From an uncultured Opitutia bacterium (lineage in GTDB: Bacteria > Verrucomicrobiota > Verrucomicrobiia > Opitutales > Opitutaceae): a stretch of DNA of 38,227 nucleotides. This document shows, in pieces, positions 34,736-38,227 of the stretch. The stretch covers positions 1 through 38,227 of the forward strand of contig CAIUOU010000163.1 in the NCBI GenBank assembly GCA_903900845.1, written 5' to 3'. The stretch's first letter is position 1. Every line of letters begins with the position of its first letter. The translations under genes were made by a program, and so were the position numbers. The notes beneath the pieces are model-generated. The model was not told where the DNA came from. It saw only the letters and a list, made by a program, of their open reading frames with translations, and did no database searches.

Positions 34736-35407
34736 TCAGTCGACGAGCCTGCCGTCGGCGAGGCGGTAGGTACGGTTGAGGCGGCGGGCCAGGCCGGGAT
34801 TGTGGGTGACGACCACGAGCGCGACATGGGCCGACTCCTGCGTGCGGAGAAACAGGTCGGCGATGCGCTCGCCGGTGGCCGGGTCGAGTGAACCGGTGGG
34901 TTCGTCGGCGAGGATGAGCTTCGGCCGGTTAATCAGCGCGCGGGCGATGGCGACCCGCAGTTGCTCGCCGCCGGAAAGTTGAAACGGCCGGTGTCCGAGG
35001 CGGTCCTGCAGTCCGACCTGCCCGAGCAGGGCCTCGGCGCGCGCGCGGGTCTCCGCCTCGGGCTCCTCCCAGCCACCGGCGAGCCGGGGCACGAGGACGT
35101 TCTCGAGGACGCTGCACTGCGGCAGGAGGTAGTGGAGCTGGAAGACGAATCCAATGGTGCGGTTGCGGAAACGGGCCGCCGCGGCGGCGTCGAGCTGGCC
35201 GAGTTCCTCGCCGCCGACGCGGATGGAGCCGGCCGACGGCTGGTCAAGCGCGCCAAGCAGGTTGAGCAGGGTGGTCTTACCGCTGCCGGACGGACCGATG
35301 ATCGCGGCTGACTCGCCCGCGCCGACGCGCAGGTCCAGGTCGCGGAGCACGCTAACGGGGCCGGCCGGGGTTTCGTAGGATTTGGAGACGCGGGACGCTT
35401 CGATCAT
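34736..35407 (-). CDS. ABC transporter ATP-binding protein, LolD/MacB type
   Basis: 223 residues, the usual length for LolD-like ATPases. Walker A is GPSGSGKT (38-45); the signature is LSGGEQLRVAIAR and Walker B is LILADEPTGSLD. The Q-loop region reads FVFQLHYLLPQ, close to LolD (FVYQFHHLLP), and the switch histidine is in VVTHNP. It powers the adjacent 1094-residue permease. LolCDE normally needs two permeases; here one duplicated permease would supply two FtsX domains. Nothing identifies the cargo. Confidence 0.92.
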   Translation of the reverse strand: MIEASRVSKSYETPAGPVSVLRDLDLRVGAGESAAIIGPSGSGKTTLLNLLGALDQPSAGSIRVGGEELGQLDAAAAARFRNRTIGFVFQLHYLLPQCSVLENVLVPRLAGGWEEPEAETRARAEALLGQVGLQDRLGHRPFQLSGGEQLRVAIARALINRPKLILADEPTGSLDPATGERIADLFLRTQESAHVALVVVTHNPGLARRLNRTYRLADGRLVD

Positions 35408-35513
35408 GGCGGGAAGGGGATGCGGGAGGGGCGGGTGCGCAAACGGCTATGGCGGGTTCGGGCGCGCGTTGGACCGATGCGACCCAAAGGCAGGCCTACG
35501 CCCGCGGCACGCG

Positions 35514-35558
35514 AAAAAGCCGCGGCCCCGCGCCGGAAAACCGGGACGCGGGGCCGCG
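35514..35558 (-). terminator. Strong rho-independent terminator of the ThuA-like gene
   Basis: A 12-base perfect stem (CGCGGCCCCGCG with CGCGGGGCCGCG), an inner CCGG/CCGG extension with AAAA as plus-strand loop, then on the minus strand five T residues two bases beyond the stem. It begins 29 bases after the TGA at 35587 and lies in the gap before the ABC genes, so it separates the two units. Confidence 0.88.
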
Positions 35559-35586
35559 AGATGAAACGCGATAACAGAAGCGCCGC

Positions 35587-36444
35587 TCAGCGGCCGTAGC
35601 CGGCGGAGGGCTTGCCGTCGGCCTCCAGCTTGCCGGCGGCCCAGAGTACCCCGCGGGCGACGAGCTCAAGGTAGCGCGGGTCCTGCACGGTGTCGTTGTT
35701 ATGGCCCATCGTGGTCGCGAAAACGCGGGCCTTCTTGGGTCCGAACTCATTGGTCCACGCGATCACCGCCTCGGCTTCCTTCTTCGTGCCATCCTTCTTG
35801 TTGGTCTGGGTCTGGCGCCCGGTCGCCAGCGAGGTGTGGCGGGGATAGACCGAGGGCGGTTGGACGTTGTTGTAGAGCTCCTCGTTGATCGTGGTCCAAT
35901 TGGAGAGGCCCTTGGTGATCGGGTGGGAGGCGTTGGTGTAGGTGATGGCCACGGGCGACTGCGGTCCGTGGCCGCTTGACTGCAGGCCGAGGAAGTCGAA
36001 CCAGAGAGCGCCGGGTGATCCGGGGGCCTGCGGCCGGGCGAAATCCTTCACCACGCGGTAGCTGTGCATGGCGCAGTGGAGCGCGACGCCCGGGGTGCCG
36101 TCGACGTGGGGCTTCAATACGTTCGCGACCAGCGCGGGATCGTCAGCCGCCGCGGCGCACTCGTCGTGGATGACGAGGTCATAACCCTTGGCGTAGCCCG
36201 GGTTGGTGAGGCATTCCAGCGGCGGCTTGGTGCTCTTGTCGGGCGTGTGCAGGTGGTCGACGACCACGTTGATGCGCTTCTCCAGGCCGGCCTTCAGCAG
36301 GTCCTTCTGGTTGGCGTAGTCGTGGCAGCAGCCGCCGGTGACGAGGAGAACCTTAAGCGGCTTGGTCGCCGGGGCGGCGGAAGCGACGGCCGCGAGGCCG
36401 GCGACGAGCAGGGAGGAGGCGAGGTTTCGGAACAGGGGGCTCAT
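35587..36444 (-). CDS. Secreted ThuA-like protein
   Basis: 285 residues. A signal peptide (MSPLFRNLASSLLVAGLAAV) is followed by a glutamine-amidotransferase-like ThuA fold (residues 28-275): KVLLVTGGCCHDY at the start, LVIHDECAAA, and GVALHCAMHSYR in place of the nucleophile elbow; NNDTVQDPRY near the end. ThuA proteins act with a Gfo/Idh/MocA partner (ThuB) in 3-keto-sugar metabolism in rhizobia; the secreted PVC versions are uncharacterised. An upstream extension to 36585 was rejected because the signal peptide fixes the start. It is followed by a strong terminator and lies downstream of the azurin-domain dehydrogenase on the same strand, 225 bases away. Confidence 0.88.
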   Translation of the reverse strand: MSPLFRNLASSLLVAGLAAVASAAPATKPLKVLLVTGGCCHDYANQKDLLKAGLEKRINVVVDHLHTPDKSTKPPLECLTNPGYAKGYDLVIHDECAAAADDPALVANVLKPHVDGTPGVALHCAMHSYRVVKDFARPQAPGSPGALWFDFLGLQSSGHGPQSPVAITYTNASHPITKGLSNWTTINEELYNNVQPPSVYPRHTSLATGRQTQTNKKDGTKKEAEAVIAWTNEFGPKKARVFATTMGHNNDTVQDPRYLELVARGVLWAAGKLEADGKPSAGYGR

Positions 36445-36498
36445 GGTAGGGTGAATCGGGGTGAAGGCAGGACGCGGCGCGGAAGCGGGGGACGCGAG

Positions 36499-36536
36499 AA
36501 AAAATCCGGTGCCCGGCGCGGCTCCGCTGCGCCGGG
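36499..36536 (-). terminator. Weak candidate terminator between the azurin-domain gene and the ThuA-like gene
   Basis: On the minus strand an 8-base stem (CCCGGCGC with GCGCCGGG) and 9-base loop are followed, after seven other bases, by six T residues. The gap between stem and T-run makes this weaker than the two other terminators. If real it would separate the two genes. Confidence 0.35.
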
Positions 36537-36617
36537 AGGGAGAAGGTAAAGCGGGAGGGAGTGAGGAGGAGCGGACCGCCGGCACCCCGAGTTCTTTTTT
36601 TCCAGATACAATCCTCT

Positions 36618-36644
36618 CTCTGTGTCTCCGCTACTCTGTGGTTA
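36618..36644. repeat. Third tract of three degenerate 9-base units (CTCTGTG type)
   Basis: CTCTGTGTC (36618-36626), TCCGCTACT (36627-36635) and CTGTGGTTA (36636-36644) continue a 9-base rhythm, most visible as repeated CTCTGTG. The tract is 26 bases from the stop codon of the azurin-domain gene, in non-coding DNA. The minus strand is purine-rich, of the CACAGAG type. Confidence 0.45.
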
Positions 36645-36669
36645 AATGGCTCGGTGATTCCAATCGGCC

Positions 36670-38227
36670 TCACTCGACGATCAGCACCCCGCGCATGATG
36701 CGCCAGTGTCCGGGGAATGTGCAAAGGTAGGGGTAACGACCGGGCGCGGACGGCGCGGTGAAGTTCAATTCGGTGCGACGGGTGGGCTCCACGAGCGGGG
36801 TGGCGTGCAGGACCTTGGGTGAGGCGGGCACGTAGTGTTTGGCCATCGCCCCGGGCTCGGAGGCCATCGCGTCGGCGAGGGCGCCGACCTCCTCGTCCGC
36901 CCCCGGGGCGACGAGAATGAGGTTGTGCGGCATGAGGTCCGGATTCTCGAAGATGAGCCGCACCGGGGCGCCGGCTTTGACGCGGAGTTCGGTCGGCGAA
37001 AACTGCATAAGACCGGGCACGGCCTGCACGCGCAGGGCGCCGCGGTCGGCGGACTCCGCCTTGTCCCACTCCGCCGCCCACGGCTGGAGAGCATCGCCGC
37101 TGGCGGCTAGCCGCGCGCCCGGCACGGGTTGGCCTGTCGGGTCGTGTAGATACACCGGGGGCGGCTCGCCCTTCAGGCGGCGGAAGGCGGCCTCGATCTG
37201 ATTCAGGCCGCGGCGGAGCGGTATCTCGACCTGGTGCTCCGAGCTGTAGGGGCTTTCGGAGGAAAGCACGGGCACGCCATTGGCCTTCAGTTCGAGGAAT
37301 CCGTGTTTCACCGCGAGCACCGCGGTCTGCGGGGTATCGACCTGCAGAAACGTGCGAAACGTGCGCGTGGTGGTCGGGCGATTCTTCGCCTTCCGCTTTT
37401 GTTCGGGGGTCGCGTAGGGGTTCAGTTCTCCCTCGCCGGTCTCGCCGAGATCGATCCAGTGGCGCAGGCGCGTTTCCGGCGCCACGGCGAGCACCGGCAC
37501 GGAACGGCTGACGCGCGATGTCGTGCCGGCCGCGAGGTCGGCCAGCATCTGTTTCTCGGCGATTTCCACGGGGTGGAGGTGGGCGAGCGCGGCGTCGAGG
37601 CCGGGGCGTTGGGGCCGCAGGTGGGCGACGGTGTTGATGGCCGCCATGCGGACGCGCGGGTGCGGGTCACCAGCGGCGCGTTCGAGCCGGGCGGCGAGAT
37701 CCGGCAGTCGGTCGGCGGTGAACCTGAGCAGCATGACTCCCGCGGCGCGGGTGAGCGGATCGTTCGAGCGCGCCAGTGCGTCGAGCCACGCGGGCCGCGC
37801 CTCGCCGGCGGCCGCGAGCACCCATGAGGCTTCGAGGCGGGTTTGATCCCCCTCCACGGATCCCGGTGCGAGTGTCGCGACCCGCCGCTCGAGTTCGGCG
37901 AAGGCCTCGGGTCCGAGGCGGCGGAGCGCGATTCGGGCGTGGTGGCGGACGAGATTCTGCGGATGCGCGAGCAGTGCGGCCAGTGCCGCCGCGGAGGCGC
38001 CCTCGATGCGCGGCCAGTCGCGGGAGACCGGCTTGCCGGTGTGCGTCACGCGCCAGATGCGGCCGCGCTCGTGGTTCCATTGCGGGTCGCGCATCGCGTG
38101 CTGCGCGTGGCCGATGATGAGGCTGGAGAAGTCCGAGACGTAGAGCGCGCCGTCGAGGCCGAATTCCACGTCCACGGGACGGAACGTGCTGTTCTTCGAG
38201 CTGAGCACGTCGAGGCGGGAGGCGGCG
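36670..38227 (-). CDS. PVC-type dehydrogenase with HEAT-like repeats and C-terminal azurin-like copper domain (5' end outside the window)
   Basis: The frame is open to the window edge; 518 C-terminal residues are visible. They start in the last blade of a dehydrogenase propeller (FRPVDVEFGLDGALYVSDFS, then RGRIWRVTH, as in the 1460-residue fusion). HEAT-like helices follow, then a beta-sandwich linker. The last 120 residues form a cupredoxin domain: FSPTELRVKAGAPVRLIFEN, MPHN (His ligand), and YLCTFPGHWRIMRG, giving Cys, His and Met ligands of an azurin-type blue copper site. Here copper takes the place of the C-terminal cytochrome c seen in the other two dehydrogenase-like proteins. A cytochrome c may also exist upstream of the visible part. 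Expected to be periplasmic. Confidence 0.88.
   Translation of the reverse strand, partial: AASRLDVLSSKNSTFRPVDVEFGLDGALYVSDFSSLIIGHAQHAMRDPQWNHERGRIWRVTHTGKPVSRDWPRIEGASAAALAALLAHPQNLVRHHARIALRRLGPEAFAELERRVATLAPGSVEGDQTRLEASWVLAAAGEARPAWLDALARSNDPLTRAAGVMLLRFTADRLPDLAARLERAAGDPHPRVRMAAINTVAHLRPQRPGLDAALAHLHPVEIAEKQMLADLAAGTTSRVSRSVPVLAVAPETRLRHWIDLGETGEGELNPYATPEQKRKAKNRPTTTRTFRTFLQVDTPQTAVLAVKHGFLELKANGVPVLSSESPYSSEHQVEIPLRRGLNQIEAAFRRLKGEPPPVYLHDPTGQPVPGARLAASGDALQPWAAEWDKAESADRGALRVQAVPGLMQFSPTELRVKAGAPVRLIFENPDLMPHNLILVAPGADEEVGALADAMASEPGAMAKHYVPASPKVLHATPLVEPTRRTELNFTAPSAPGRYPYLCTFPGHWRIMRGVLIVE

Overview
The window most resembles a chromosome segment of an Opitutaceae-like member of the Verrucomicrobiota. 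The evidence is a GC-rich sequence with strong G/C third-position bias, a TonB-dependent receptor of the SusD-less type common in that group, secreted PVC-type cytochrome/dehydrogenase proteins with HEAT repeats, a YXWGXW-repeat protein, a DUF1080 domain, a Tat-exported Gfo/Idh/MocA oxidoreductase, a Cys-type sulfatase and a ThuA-like protein. The assignment rests on recognised families only; no database comparison was possible.

Left third (1-11.5 kb): the right end of an ISL3-family insertion sequence stops at 342 beside an AT-rich 8-base candidate target duplication. It is followed by a secreted M16 zinc peptidase, a full-length RapA-type RNA polymerase recycling ATPase, a lone GspF-like membrane protein with HPr, and three housekeeping or metabolic genes: kdsB, carA, and a KamA-type lysine 2,3-aminomutase. 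A lone ribbon-helix-helix protein closes this part. The carA-kamA gap (460 bases) carries two tracts built from three 9-base units and a GC-rich palindrome.

Middle (11.6-24.8 kb): a 1460-residue secreted fusion (DUF1080, PVC-type dehydrogenase propeller, HEAT-like repeats, LamG, cytochrome c) is divergent from a 1146-residue TonB-dependent receptor. Downstream lies a minus-strand unit of four genes: two half-size YeeE/YedE sulfur transporters overlapping by ATGA, a thioredoxin-TPR protein of CnoX type, and a small Cys-rich protein whose C-terminus is encoded by an inverted repeat. An APC-family permease and a YXWGXW-repeat protein with a clear terminator follow.

Right third (24.9-38.2 kb): a Tat-exported Gfo/Idh/MocA oxidoreductase is divergent from a tightly coupled operon (sulfatase, FG-GAP/VCBS propeller, unknown secreted protein, propeller-cytochrome c), in which every junction is a 4-base ATGA overlap. 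A MacB/FtsX-type ABC exporter, a ThuA-like protein with a strong terminator, and a truncated PVC dehydrogenase ending in an azurin-like copper domain complete the window.

Taken together, the right two thirds read as envelope machinery for taking up, desulfating and oxidising carbohydrates, with electrons leaving through c-type haem or copper domains. The co-occurrence of DUF1080, Gfo/Idh/MocA and ThuA families suggests 3-keto-sugar chemistry. That is inference and is flagged as such.
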